The notes below the pieces were generated by a model. It saw only the letters and a program-made list of their open reading frames with translations, made no database searches and was not told the origin of the DNA. A stretch of 64,000 nt of DNA from Benincasa hispida (Eukaryota; Streptophyta; Magnoliopsida; Cucurbitales; Cucurbitaceae): positions 34,906,023 to 34,970,022 of the forward strand of contig NC_052350.1 of NCBI RefSeq assembly GCF_009727055.1, in the 5' to 3' direction. The translations under genes and the position numbers were made by a program. Shown here in pieces: positions 11,178 to 23,841 of the stretch (the stretch's first letter is position 1; every line of letters begins with the position of its first letter).

Positions 11178-14100
11178 TGTCACACCCCACCCCGAGCCTG
11201 CACTCCTGAGCCCGAGGAGAGGTGTGAGGGACCACAGATACCACCCTCTTGTGATATCTACTGCCCATCTGAACCTCTTTACTACACTCAGTAAACTTTA
11301 AGTCGAGGAAATAACAACAACTTATTAAGTAGGCCCATTTTATTACAACTATGTAATGTTTATACAACTCTAAGACTTAACTACAAAGTTTACGACAATA
11401 ACTATACAACCCCGGAAGCGTAACTGTGGCTTATGGCAGACCTTAACCTTAGTAACACCCTGGAACTCCTCACCTTTCGCTACGTGGGAAGAAAAACATG
11501 AAATAATAGAATGAGCTTCACAAAGCTCAGTGAGTGGTAAGCAACTTTTAGAGTCTATTTCAACTCATAAAAACAAGCATATCATATATATACGAGGTTA
11601 GTACTCAAACCTTTGCTTTGAATGAGTCTGGTCTCATCCTTCCTCGACTTTGATTCTGTCTCCTAGTTTTCAATAAGAAATCTACACGCATGGTAGATAG
11701 CTACACTGATAACTATTTAGAATGAGTCTATTCTCTACCTACACACAAGGTAGATAGTTAACTAATACTAATCATGAACGCTTACTCTAATGTGTTTCCT
11801 TTTGTTCCCAATGTCTCTTATCTGCACATAGCTCCCCGCTCATGGGCTCAGAAGCTAGGCATGTCGGCTCTCTGAAATTCCCATGTGAGGATCCTCCCAC
11901 AGGCTTAGGAACTAGACCTCTCGGTCCCCTGACCATCCCGTGATGTTTTGCTTTCGGGCTCAGGAACTAGGTCTATTGACCCCCTGACCATCCCGATCAC
12001 ATAATTTCATTCTCATGCTAGATACTCATTCATAACATAAGTATACAATTTACTCTAAAAGATATGCTTTACGACTTAAAGGAAAGTACCACTCACCTTG
12101 GTAAGGATAGGAATCTTCCTTCTTAGAAGTTCCTTGATCACCTCGGGCTCCCTTTTGAACCCTTAGATCCAGATTCAAATTAAAGCTCAGATTACTCATA
12201 GTTCTAACCTTTATCTCGAGTTACTTCCTTCTACAAATATGCTTTGCAATGTCTCAGGAAGCATACCTCAAAATATTAGCTCAGAAATTTTCGTGGTATG
12301 GCCGAAATCTTCAAAACATCAAGACTAGCCCAAGCATACCCGATAGCTCGACCCTTCTATATTTTCCTCATTCTCCAGCCCGATTCCTTTGAGGTTCTTC
12401 TCCAGAAGCCCTACCCTGAAAACTTGACTCTCAGAGATTTTAGGTGGCTTTAGAATCACTCCAAACACACTAGTATTCTGGGAGATATCCTCGTCCCAAG
12501 TTGATGCTACTTCCAGACCACTGTCCGACAGCATCTTCCCCTCTTGGAACCTCTTGACCAACGCATGGTCTTGCTACCAACGCATGCGTTCCTTCATCAG
12601 CGCATAGATTTCTCACAATTAGCCGTCATACACTCTTCTTATTGTCCTTTAAAGAGAATTTTTAGTTATGATCTGAAGTCCTTGGTGCTATTTATAGGCG
12701 TCCAAAATCTCTCTAAGGCCGACACCTCCTACTTGGCCGCATGTCCAAGTGTCTTTTCCCCACACTATCAACGCAACCCTCATGCCATCGCAATCTAAGG
12801 TTTCTTCCTCTTCCTTATCCAACATATAATGCTTAAATTTGCATGTCTTCTTGTGCATCTACCTCATTTTCTTAAGGCCTAAGATTTTTCCCCAACAAGC
12901 CACATGTCCGGATGACGACCTTGAATGCGTCCATCCAACCTCATATGCGCTCATCCTACCTCAATGCGTCCATCTACCACAAATGCGTCCATCCAACCTC
13001 ATTTGCATCCATCCAATAGGTGCAACATTCCTATGTCCGAACACCACCAGTTGGCAAATGCGTCCATCCAACATCAAAATGCATTCATTCAATCTTACCT
13101 TGTGCATCCAATTGACACAACTTGGTCACATATGCTAGATGCTCGCAAGGATCATCTTTGGTCGTATATCCTCCTCTTTCGCATGGCTTACCTTTGGCCT
13201 ATGCGCTCAACTAGGATTATGACCACACTTTTCCAACGCATACTATTAGCCTTGTCCTATGAACACCACTTGTCCTCGGATGTCCAACGCATATAGCACA
13301 TCACCAACGCATAACAACCTTATGTACCACAAGCCTTAGCAACGCAAGACATTTCACCATGTGTCCACCATGGCTTGTCTCATCGCCGCATAGCTCATTG
13401 TCTAGTACTGCTACCGCATAGCACCATCACATAGCGTTTCACATAGCACCATCGCATAGCGTTGCCGTATAGCACCATCGCATAGCGTTGCCGCTAGACC
13501 ATCACCATAGTGTTGCGCATAGCACCAATTGCAAGTGTTCCGCATAGCACCCATCGCATAGCGTTGCTGCCATAGCGCTAGTCTACTGCACAGCTCTTGC
13601 TCATCGTGTAGCGCTTACGGCCATCGTCTAGCGAAGACGGCTATCGTCTAGTGCACACGCCCATTGCATAGCACCATCGGCCCAGGTCGGTCATCTAACG
13701 CTAATGTCGATCATGCAATGCCAACACCTTTCGTTCCGCATGATCGCCTACCGCATCGCTTAGCTCCACACCTTTGCTATACATCGTTCAATGACCGACT
13801 ACACGATCACCTATCTCTTGTGTAAGCTACTGCTCATTAATATTATCATCGACATACCCTATCATGTAGCGTTGCTCATTTGCTACATGATCGTATACCT
13901 TGTCGTGTAGCACTGCTTATTTACTACACGATCAACCCACGCGTGCAACTCAACACCCAGCGCCCATGTCCGCACAACTTGAGGCTGCCGCATGCTTTGC
14001 TAACCTCTCAAAACATTGGCTGCCGCATGCTTTTCCCCACATAGCCTTTCCTCTTGGCCACACTTTAGCCTCTTTCAATGCCCAAATAACCTCTATACTT

Positions 14101-14258
14101 AAGTCATTTTTCTAGCTTCCAACGCACAGTTCTTTTTGGCATCATACTTAAACCAAAATTTCACTAGTTAAGGTTTAACTCAAAGCTACTCAACAATCTA
14201 TTTAAAAACTTAGAAATTTCCTTCACTTCAACATAGGATTTAACTTTCATTTAGTTAA
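11178..14258 (-). mobile_element. Truncated LTR, TGTGAAACCC type, minus strand
   Basis: On the plus strand it starts TGTCACACCCCACC at 11178, next to ttact. It is colinear with the LTR at 4283-6856 and with the reverse complement of 61372 onward. A minus-strand TATA box is at 12689-12696, and a long degenerate subrepeat tract (gcatagcaccatcg-like) covers about 13370-13900. The last ~40 bp, where TGTGAAACCC should lie, is missing. The LTR runs into the downstream block through a shared ccctaattcc-like stretch near 14250-14262, which suggests a microhomology deletion that also removed the RALF gene. Confidence 0.7.
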
Positions 14259-15688
14259 TTCCCTAATTCCATACATTTTATATATATATATTTCTTTCCT
14301 TTTCCTTATAAATATATACATTTAATCCTCTCCTTCCATCACATCGAACTTAAATGTCTCATATCACCTCAAATCAACCAATTTCAACAATAAATTTAAT
14401 CTAAAATTCCATAACTAACTCAACTCAAAATTAATAATTCCAAGCCAAAATATTTCCAAATTTAAAAAATCACATACCACAAAGATCTAAGTTGAATTAT
14501 TTTAACATAATAATTCAATTTTACATCCCAAAAAAATTAAGATGCCTCAAGTAAGTAAGCTAATAAACTCAAATTGAATTAACTCAACAAAATAATTCAA
14601 TCTTGGTCTAAAAAATATAAAATGTACCACAAATAATTCATAGTGATTACTTTAAATTTACTTGGAAATTTTGGACGTCACAACACAAGAAAGCATAGCA
14701 GCACTACGACGTTTGATATATTTTCACCTTCGCGCGCGATTGGAATCATCTAATGAGCACAACAATAAGTACGACAACGATGAGTGCTTACACTAGCACA
14801 AGAGCGTAGCTACGCTCTCCTCAGCATTGAAACGCTCGACAACTTTCTATAAATATTTTATGACTTTTAGGTCAAATACATCATGATTTCTAGCTTGTTC
14901 AACTGTTTTTCCCTACCTAACTTTCCCCTCTCTCAATCATCGACTTTTTAATTTTCATATATTTCATTGAACATTCTTGTCACTAATGAGTGCCTAAGGT
15001 AATTTGTACTTGACGATAGGATTTTGTTAGACCATTGTTCTTGAAAACTTTTATTTTCTGGGATGTAATTGTTGTAAACTCTCTTGAAGTTTTGATTATA
15101 TTTACATTGAAGCATTTTGACAGGCTTGATAATTCTTGATAAATGATTCTTTGTATGCAATGTTCATTTATCATTTGAATAAGCAATGAATTTCGTAGCA
15201 TGATTGGGGAGTGAGTGCTTAATTAGAGGCAATCCTTGAACTTTGACATTTGTGAACTAATTCACTCAAAGAGATAAATCGCATGTTTGATTTAGGTTTT
15301 CTAGTCTATCATTTATCAGTAATAATCCCTATTGAACTTAATGTAAATTAGGATAGTTTTCTAGCCGTCTTTGGTTCAAAATAATATTGAAGAATTTAGT
15401 TCAAATTAGATTAAATCTAGTTTGATAATTACAGTTGTTTAATGATTAGTTTCATTAAACGATTGAGCATTTATTTGCAAGTGCCATTGATTTCTAGTAT
15501 TTAATGAGCGAAAAATATGTAGAATCTGCTCCTATCGTCGAGTAATTTTCCTGATTGAATTGTTAAAGAAACATCTCATTGTTCACTTTATTTCCTTGAA
15601 ATTTACCTTCCGTTTTCTTTTTATTTTCTCGAATGAACAACTACAACCCCCCTCCCCCCTACGACCATTAAATTTGATAATTATGCTA
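14259..15688. repeat. Downstream block of RALF unit 2
   Basis: Colinear with 9096-10496 and about 59676-61075. No gene is seen. It contains a short TA run near 14280 and ends at the start phrase of the next unit. Confidence 0.75.
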
Positions 15689-16064
15689 TATAGATCATAG
15701 ATTCCCTATGAGAGAACCTGATAACGGGTAGAAATGCACGTTATTACAGAACAAATAAGTAAAAGAATGAGATAATGCAACGGTAAAAATATACAAAATC
15801 ATGTCCAAAAGCGCTAAACTGAGAGAATTGTGATTGCATGCGCCCATCGCATAAAAGCAGCTAATTTACTCATTTTGTGCAGGAAAAATGTGTTGGCGCA
15901 TGTTAAATTGCGATCCAAGGAATTAGGCGTCCACACGCATTGAAAGATTGCGATCACAAAGTCATGCGATCGTATGCTCTCGCGAGAAGTTGCTCAAGAA
16001 AGTGGCTGCATAAAAACGGCGCATCAAGGTGAAAGTATAATAAATCATGATGGGATAGAAAGCT

Positions 16065-17924
16065 TGTAATACTCTAACCCTAATTTGGAAGGCATGAGAA
16101 AATAGGATAAAAAAACGAAATCTATATATATATATATATAATAAAATTATGAGGAATTTAGACGCGGGATAACCAAGATAAATGAATTTAAGTATGGAAT
16201 AACGCAATGGTTTAAGTATTGTCTACGTGTTGGGAAAGGCATACGGTGATGGAAGCGTTGGACCAAACAACTGTCCTACGCGTGATGCCAAGCGAGAGTG
16301 AAGAGAAAATGGGAGAGAGCGACACCAGCGAGATTGGAGAGAGCGACACCAGCAAGAGTGGAGGTAGTGAGAGAATGGGAAAGAGCGAGATTGATTTAAG
16401 CGAGAAAATGGGAGAGAGCGAGATTGGCGAAGAACGAGAGTTTGAGCGAGAAAGTAAGAGAGAGCGAGAGCCACGAGAGTGAAGCCAGTGAGAAAGTGGA
16501 AGAGAGCAAGAGCCACGAGAGCAGAATCAGTGAGAAAGTCAGAGAGAGCAAGAGCCACGAGAGTGGAGAGAGTGAGATTGAACAGACGGATGCATTTTAA
16601 AGGGGCTAGACGCATTCATTAATAATTTGGATAATTAATTCGAAAACTGAGTGGTTGATGTGGCAAAGGGACATTTCATGCAAGAAGACTTAAGAAAGTA
16701 GTGTACGGCTAAGATTACATGCAAATTAAGATAATTTTGGTTGGCAAACTCAGAATTAGACAACGCAAAGCTCGGTTAGCCCAAGTTAGCGTGAGTAGTT
16801 TAAGGAGAAGCCATTTTTATGGTGAATTGTCGCACAGAAAGGAGCTGAGAACAGCTATAAATAAGAGGCCCCGGCTGAAAGTTAAACTCATTCTAAAATA
16901 AATTCCAATAGTAAAAATCCTATAGAGAGAGTGAGTTTTTAGTGAATAGGCTGCCGTTGGTCTGGAAGGAAGGAAATTCGAAGGAGGTGCTGCTCAAATT
17001 CCAATTTGGTCTGAGTAGGGAAGATATTTACGAGTAAATTGCATTAGGAGGATTTGCTGACGGTGAGTGGTTACTATGTGTTGTTTTGATTTATGTATAT
17101 ATATGTATATATGAGCCTTGTACGTAGAGGGTAATGTCAAATGTGCATGAGTAGGGATGCATGATTTCTGTTGTGATTGTCGTGATATTGCATGTTATAT
17201 TGTGATGGAAACTAGAATTATACGATATGGTTAGTATGCTTGAAAAGGGTACTTAGCGGTAAAATATGGTCGGCTTCGATCGGCGGGAAATGATAGTCGG
17301 TGACGACTGGCAGGAAAATATGGCCAAGTTACCTATACATAACTGGCGGGAAACAAATGGTCGATGTGCACATTGGTGGGAAAATGGGGTATAGGGAAAG
17401 TTTCCATAAAATTATTGTTGTGTTGTTGTGTTGACAGTAGTTGACCGTTAACAGGAAATGATTCAGCGGCTTGGCTGAGGAAATGAATTTGAAATGGTAT
17501 TAATGTGTTGTTGATTGCATGCTGTTTTCCCCAAAAGTTTATTTTTGATAAGCCAAGGTTTCATTTATAAGAAAATATACCACTCACTGGGCTTATTAGC
17601 TCATGTTTTCCAAAATGTTTTCTTATATCCCCCCCCCCCTCCCCCAAGTAGTAAAGCGGAGCGTTCGAAGAGGAGTCCATCACCCCACACGCATGCTCAG
17701 GATTTGGTAAACTCTCGCGGGCATAGCTCAGACCATGAATAGAATGAAAATTTATATATATGTATAGATAGTTAGGGGGAATTTTGTATACTTATTAAAA
17801 TTTGTAATATATATGGGGGGGGGGGGAGGGGAATATTGAACATGAGTATTTTCTTAGGATGCTATTAGTCACCCTCACGCTCCCTTCCCGGTCTTGGGGA
17901 CTAAGGCTTGGGAGGGGTTTGACA
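16065..17924 (+). mobile_element. Solo LTR in A1 5' LTR, TSD aagct
   Basis: The 1,860-bp insertion starts TGTAATACTCTAACCC and ends GGGGTTTGACA, with a perfect 5-bp duplication aagct at 16060-16064 and 17925-17929. A2 LTRs read straight through this site. It contains purine-rich repeats (gagagagcgagattg-like, 16300-16590), a TATA box at 16856-16863, a ctgggcttattagctcatg phrase near 17587 typical of Tekay-like LTRs, and a C run and a G run (see findings). The small frame at 16219-16482 is low-complexity LTR sequence, not a gene. Confidence 0.9.
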
Positions 17925-18090
17925 AAGCTGATGATGGTCGAATCCGATTTAGTTGACAAGCCGTTAACGACACACTATAGCAAGTACAATCAACTTTTTG
18001 GTGACCATTAATCGGTGCATCAGAGCAGGAGATTTAATGACCACCCATCATTGCAATCATTAGAGAGATAAGCTTCTTCACATTGAGCTC

Positions 18091-18098
18091 TATAAATA
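18091..18098 (+). promoter_or_regulatory. LTR promoter TATA box, element A1
   Basis: GCTC-TATAAATACC. The same context occurs at 36049, 44349 and 45534 in the other family-A LTRs. Confidence 0.6.
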
Positions 18099-19257
18099 CC
18101 AGAGGCCACCATTGTAAAAGGGTTAACAAGTTAGATTATATGCAAAAATAGATAGTCGTTAGTCTGTTCATGGTTATTCTTATACTTAGAAGACGGAGAC
18201 GAGCGAAGAGAAGAAGATGCTGAGAGATCATTCCTGGATAGCTCGAAAGACTGTCGGGAAGTGCTATAAAAAGAGAGAGGGCCGACATTTGCGAAAGAAA
18301 GGATATTCTTCTGGGCAAAGTTCGAGTGAAAAGACAGTGTAAAAAGCCACGGGAAGTAAGACATTGCCACAGAGCTTTCTATCCCTACATTCCATTGTTG
18401 TTTTGTATTCTCCACTTTATTTATAGAAAATGGAATTTTCATCTCAACATCTGTTCAATCTCTCCACATTTCGCATGAGTAGCTAAATTTCTAAATGGGT
18501 TGAGAAGTACTTAGCTAGCATGACCTAAGATCTACACTTTATGCGATCATCTTGTCTTATGTATGCATCATTCACCCTTTAGAGGTATTTGAGAGAGTAG
18601 TCTAAAGAAAGAATCTACACTTGATAGAGTCAGATTAGAATCTAGACTTGAGAGAGTCATATTAGAACCGCATAAGCAAGAGATAGAAACTTCGACATAA
18701 GTTTTGTTTGTTATTATGCATCGCATGCACCCTAAAAATAGGTATGATAGTATGCGGTCACTTTGTGTATGTCTGCATCATTCATCATCGCATAGACAAG
18801 AATAAAGGCTTAGACATAAGTCCTATCGACATTATCATATACATCGCATGTGTCCTAGAAATAGGAACTATGGAATTTGTATTGAGAGATGACATGTTGT
18901 TGTGTGTGTGTAGCATGAACACATAACTTGAACGCAATCTTAGGAAGTGTTAGCTAAACCCCCGTTCATCGCATACTCATTGTAATTCTTGATTTCATCA
19001 ACTCTTTACCCAAATCCATCGCATAGGATATATACTTAAATAAAACACCAACCAACTTATTTGTTTTTGCCACCACAAAGGAATCAAATTACTATCGCAT
19101 AGTAACTCAGTAGTCCCTATGTTCGACCCTGGACTTACCAGGAAACCTAGTGAGATTTATACTTGGGTTTTACTATGAAAACTTGCATGTGCAATGCATA
19201 ACTCATCACCGCAAACATACACCATAATTGCATCACATTTACAACGCATCAAGTTTT

Positions 19258-19275
19258 TGGCGCTATTGTCGGGCA
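19258..19275 (+). other. Primer binding site of A1 (tRNA-Asp type, mutated)
   Basis: TGGCGCTATTGTCGGGCA lies 6 bp after the LTR end. The family form TGGCGCCGTTGCCGGGGA matches the complement of the plant tRNA-Asp 3' end, the usual primer of Athila/Tat elements. Three to four positions are changed. Confidence 0.7.
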
Positions 19276-19379
19276 CTACGGCAGTACATATTGTGCTAAT
19301 AGTAACTTTTTTATTTTCTTTGCAGATTTTGACCTCTGTGCATTGCTATTCCTTTGGTAAGGGAAGAAGGAGGTGTCGT

Positions 19380-20564
19380 ATGAGCGAAGAACACGTTCCT
19401 GAGCCCAACTATGACCCAATGATCGAAAGAACGTTCCGAAGAAGACAAAGAGACAACCGCCGACAACAACAAGAGAGAAATCCCAATATGGTAGAACAAC
19501 CGGAAGAAAGATTCGCAAACGCAAACAACATCACGGAAAACCCCATTCTCCTGGAAAACTACCGCAATAGACCCATTCGAGACTAAGCATTGCCCAACCT
19601 CTATGATTTCTCCCCAGAAATCATGAGGCCCGCTCTAGACAGATCGAGGTTTGAGAAGAAGTCGATTATGTTGTAGATGATTCAGACGATCGGACAGTTT
19701 GAGGGAAGGCATGGCGAGGATCCGCACGCCTATCTCCGGAGTTTCATCACAATCTATAATACTTTTGTGTTCCCAAACATCTCAGCTGAAGAAGTTTGAC
19801 TAACATTGTCCCCATTTTCACTGTGCGATCAGGCAAGAAAATGGGCCTATTCTCTCGAACCAAGGGAGATAGCGTCTTGGGAACAAGTTGTAGGAAAGTT
19901 CATGAAGAAATTCTTTCCTCTTACCGACAATGCAAGAAGAAGGAAGTTGATTACGAATTTTGAACAAGAAATTGATGAATCGCTCAGCGATTCCTGGGTG
20001 AGGTTTAAGAGACTGGTACGAGATTGTCCGCATAATGGCTTACTTGACTTTCTCCAGATGGAGAATTTTATCACGGTTTGAACCCTGCATCATAGATAGC
20101 TACCAATGTGGCAACTGCTGGAGGTCTGCTTGACAAAACTTATGATGAGGCTAAAAATATTCTTGATCGCATATCAAAGAATCACGAAGATTGGAGGGAA
20201 AGCGATCAACAACTTAAAATTCGAGAAGGTGACATAAAAAATGGGTCATCGCATCTCACAGAATCAAATGGATGTGATGATCAATCTATTACAGGGCATC
20301 ACCATTAACAGCCTTGGAATGCAAAGAGGGAAGGTCAATGCAATCGAGCAAACAAGCACAAGTTGTGCTACTTGTGGAGATTCGCATCCGATGGAAGAAT
20401 GTCCAAGGAACCCGCAATCAGTATACTTCGTAAAGAACAATCCTTTCTCTAACACATACAACCCCTGGTGGAGAAACCACCCAAATTTCGCGTGGAAAAA
20501 TAATCAACAACAGAATTATCAACCTATGGCGCAAAAGGAAGGGCCGCTAGGACTTTTCCCATGA
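19380..20564 (+). pseudogene. Athila-like gag, element A1, decayed
   Basis: Gag forms the virus-like particle and binds the genomic RNA. The start is ATG 19380 (MSEEH). The retrotransposon gag core follows (LYDF, GQFEGRHGEDPHAYLRSF, then RKWAYSLEP and FMKKFFP), with a zinc knuckle C-x2-C-x3-H-x4-C at 20364-20402 and the NTYNP(G/W)WRNHPNF signature after it. Broken by stops at 19582, 19674 and 19797 and by frame changes near 20080 and 20230. The stops at 19674 and 19797 correspond to CAA and CGA codons in A2, so at least one is a direct C-to-T change. Confidence 0.85.
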
Positions 20565-21990
20565 ATGAACGTTCAACCGCAACATCAAGCTAGCAGCTCG
20601 CAAGCGCCGCCATCTTCCTCCCTGAAGAGCCTATTAAAGCAGTACATAGAAAAGAACGAGACGGTGTCCAAAATCAGGCAACTTCAACCCGCAATCTCGA
20701 AATCCAATTAGGACAGATTGCGAGCGAGCTGAAAAATAGACCGTAAGGAACATTGCCGAGTTCAACTGAGCTCCCTCACAACTCGGGGAACACAGGAAAG
20801 GAGAAAAGTCAAGTCGTGACCTTACGAAGTGGAAAGACAATAGCGGAAGAAAAGACAAAGCCAAGTAGGACTAATGCAGATGCGATGGAATCCAAGACCC
20901 CGTTGACACAGGATGAACCAAAAGAAAATGAGACGATGGAACCGGAAGTTGCGTCCACTTCTAAGCCTATGGAACAGGGAACCGTGAAGGTACAACTGCC
21001 ACCATTCCCGCAAAGACTTAAGAAGAAGAAAAATGATGAAGTGTAGTATCATCGCTTCATGGAAAAGTTGAAACAGTTACACATCAACAACCCTTTCACA
21101 TAAACGTTAGAACAAATGCCAAAATATGCTAAGTTTTTTAAGGACATGGTGACAAAGAAAAGAAGCATAGGAAAGTTTGCAACGGTGGTGTTAACGCAAA
21201 AGTCAAATATCATAATTCCACTGAAGATGCGCGACGCCGGAAGTTTCACGATACCCTGCTCAATTGGTGAGATATATTCGGTCAAGCATTTTACGACCTT
21301 GGAGCCAGTATAAATTTAATGGCCCTTTCAATTTTCAAACAATTGAATGTGAGGCAGCTGATGCCCACGATGGTGACTCTCCAGTTGGCGGACGGGTCTC
21401 TAGTTCACCTAGAGGGAAAGTTGAAGGATGTTCTGGTCTCAATTGATAAATTCATCCTACCAGCAGACTTCATCATTCTCGACTACGAAGCGAACAAAGA
21501 TGTACCCATCATATTGGGACGACCATTTTTATCTATTGGTCACACTCAAATTGATGTGTAAAAGGGATAGATCAGGTTGAGTGTAAATGGGAAGAAGCTC
21601 AGGTTTGACATCATTAAAGCCATGAAGTATCTAAAAGATGAAGACCTATCCGATTCTAACAATGAACAGTTGTAATGAAGGAAAGGAGTCCAAAGAAGAA
21701 GATGAAAGAGAGGATGCGACCGCATCCATAGAAACTTGCAATGTGATCATGGAAACAACGAACAAAGAAGAAAAAGTGAATTTGAATGAAGAGAGAAAAG
21801 CATAAAAGCCATCCATCGAACAACCACCTACCATGGAATTAAAAACTCTGTCAAGCCAACTGAAGTATGTTTTCCTGGGGCAAAATGAAACTTTGTCAAT
21901 GATAATTTCCTCTACGCTACAAGAAGAACAAGAAAATGCACTGCTTAGCATCCTGAAGAAGTACATAAAAGCAATAGGGTGGACAATTGC
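20565..21990 (+). pseudogene. Athila-like gag C-terminus, protease and pol linker, A1
   Basis: Charged gag tail (for example VVTLRSGKTI at about 20815), then an aspartic protease region with the sense-frame context SFTIPCSIG, a damaged catalytic loop (the DLGAS region is frameshifted near 21300), and the downstream VPIILGRPFL motif near 21500. The block ends in a linker with the KKYIKAIGWTIA phrase at about 21955-21990 that leads into RT. There it is cut by the family-B block; coding sequence resumes at 34735. Several stops and frameshifts make it inactive. Confidence 0.8.
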
Positions 21991-23724
21991 GTCGATAGTA
22001 TAGAAATTGGCTAAAAAATGCAAAAATTATGAAATGTCGTCAATACACCCACTGACACCATTGCGATGGTAGAATAGAGTGTTTTAGTTTCTGTTTTGCA
22101 GGAAATCAGTACCGCATGCATTCATGGCTCAAAGATAAAATAAACAACGCATCTACGTCGCATTGCGCACATCAATTGAGAATGAAGAGATGATTAATGA
22201 AATGACGGCGCATGCAACAATCGATCAAGAGCTTAGTGATCAACGCCATTTCAATCGCATGCGATAATAAAAAACAACACCGCATGCGGCGATGGATCGA
22301 AGATGTAAATAGCAACGCAATTGTGGAGGATTCTAACAAGTGTACAGCATTCAGTTTCGCCATTTCGCTATTTCAGGAACTACCAAAACTATGTAGTGGG
22401 GACCACAAATGCAAAGAGCCAAGCCTCGTCAATAAATAGCCTCTTCAAATTCCTTGAAAAATATACATGAATACATAGAGACGTGCATGTACTCATTCTG
22501 AGAGAGAGACTGGTCTGAAGCGACTGACCAGAGTAAATCTGGGAAAACCACGAGACAAGGCCGAGAGTGAGTCTCTGGCAGAGAATCTTTCCAATCCTCG
22601 TAGCTGAAGCTCTTTACGAAGGTCAGTTCTACCAGGAAAGCAAGCTGAGAGGGAAGCTTTCCTTTCTACCACTTCCACACGTCGGCAAGCACAACCTCCT
22701 TTCAGGATCTGTGTCAAGACGTTGACACTCTTTCTGTTTTTGTTTCTAATCTCTATTTCATCATCTGTATTCATCTTCTCTAATCTTTCATTCACAACAT
22801 GTATCAAACACTTAATTTTAGAATTAAATGTTATGATAGTTACCATTGTCATCTCTCTGTCTATTTCCATATATCCATAATCCACTTTCTCCATCATGTG
22901 TTCTTAATCCCTCGGGTAAATAGCAAGAATTAAGCGAGTGAGTTAATTGTGTTGAGGAAATAACTAAGTTTAGCTCAAGCATGCTCGACGGCATCTTCAC
23001 CTGTGAGAGCAGAAGTGAAGATGTTATTCCGCCTATCGAGAGAAGGTTGGAAGAATGCGTTAATTAAAGCGAGAAGTATTTCTAGAGATGGAAACAACCT
23101 TGCATTCATCACGTTCGTCCCTATTTCACCATAGAGATATGGGAATTCGGCCGATCACCAAGAAGTGTACGCCAAGGGAAAGCGAAACCTTAGTGCATCT
23201 TTAACGCAATTGACAAACTTGCGGTGTTTTTACTATTTATTCTTTCTTCTTCTGCTTCATTCATAAAGACTTGCGATCGCATACCTCGACTCTTTGTACA
23301 ACTTCACAGTCAGTTCTCAACCTCAATATCATGTATCATGTATCTTGTATCTTGTATCATATTAGTTTAGGATTTTACTTATTAATGCAATTTTATTTCA
23401 TCGCAATATATATTTCTATATAAATCACAATTCTTTATTCATTGTTAAAACCGGTCGCATGTATCACATTAGTAACGCATTAACGAAAACAATCCTTGTG
23501 TTCGACCTCGGATTATTCTGAGAAACTTGTGTTGGAATTATACTTGGTTTCAACGCTAGGAAACTTGTGACACTCATTACTCCATCGCATACTACGAGCA
23601 TATCATGAACAACGCATATATTTAGACATAGTATCGCATAATAATGTCTTCATCGCAAAACACTTGCTCATTCATTCATATTCATATTTTTCCACATGCT
23701 TAAATATATAAAAATACCGTTACA
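21991..23724 (+). mobile_element. Family-B LTR (B1), first ~70 bp missing
   Basis: It ends CCGTTACA just before a good primer binding site. The homologous LTR at 29928 starts about 70 bp further upstream, with TGATAACGTG. Here the LTR joins A1 pol at a shared ttgcg, so the LTR tip and a few host bases were deleted. Twin palindromes TCGCATGCGA (22255) and CCGCATGCGG (22280) lie upstream of a weakened TATA box (AATAAATA, 22431). The minus-strand frame at 22493-22897 recurs in other B LTRs and is noncoding. Confidence 0.8.
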
Positions 23725-23730
23725 AGTTTA

Positions 23731-23748
23731 TGGCGCCGTTGTCGAGGA
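23731..23748 (+). other. Primer binding site, B block
   Basis: TGGCGCCGTTGTCGAGGA starts 6 bp after the B1 LTR end. It differs at two positions from the tRNA-Asp-type site TGGCGCCGTTGCCGGGGA. Confidence 0.8.
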
Positions 23749-23841
23749 TTGGTAACGTTTAGTGTTGAATAGTTTTGTGGAATTTTGTAGGACAGATCTC
23801 TTTGTATTGGCTATTTATCGCGAAGAGCAATCTGACGGTTT

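Larger units (their letters stand above)
10497..15688. repeat. RALF tandem unit 2, RALF gene lost
   Basis: The unit start is present at 10497-11177 and the downstream block at 14259-15688, but everything between, including the RALF gene, is replaced by a minus-strand LTR truncated at its far end. The reading is insertion plus deletion: the left edge is a clean LTR terminus and the right edge is not. Confidence 0.75.
15719..19251 (+). mobile_element. 5' LTR of Athila-like element A1 (interrupted)
   Basis: It starts TGATAACGGGTAG directly after host sequence agaacc and ends AACGCATCA just before the primer binding site. Removing the solo LTR at 16065-17924 and its duplicated 5 bp leaves about 1,668 bp, matching the 1,669-bp LTR of A2. 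TATAAATA lies at 18091-18098. The first bases form the GAAA-loop hairpin described in the findings. The downstream partner LTR is missing. Confidence 0.85.

Noticed and set aside
16219..16482. Plus-strand ORF with repeated SEKMGES-like residues
   Set aside because: Inside a solo LTR with clean target duplication; it reflects gagagagcgag repeats, not a protein.
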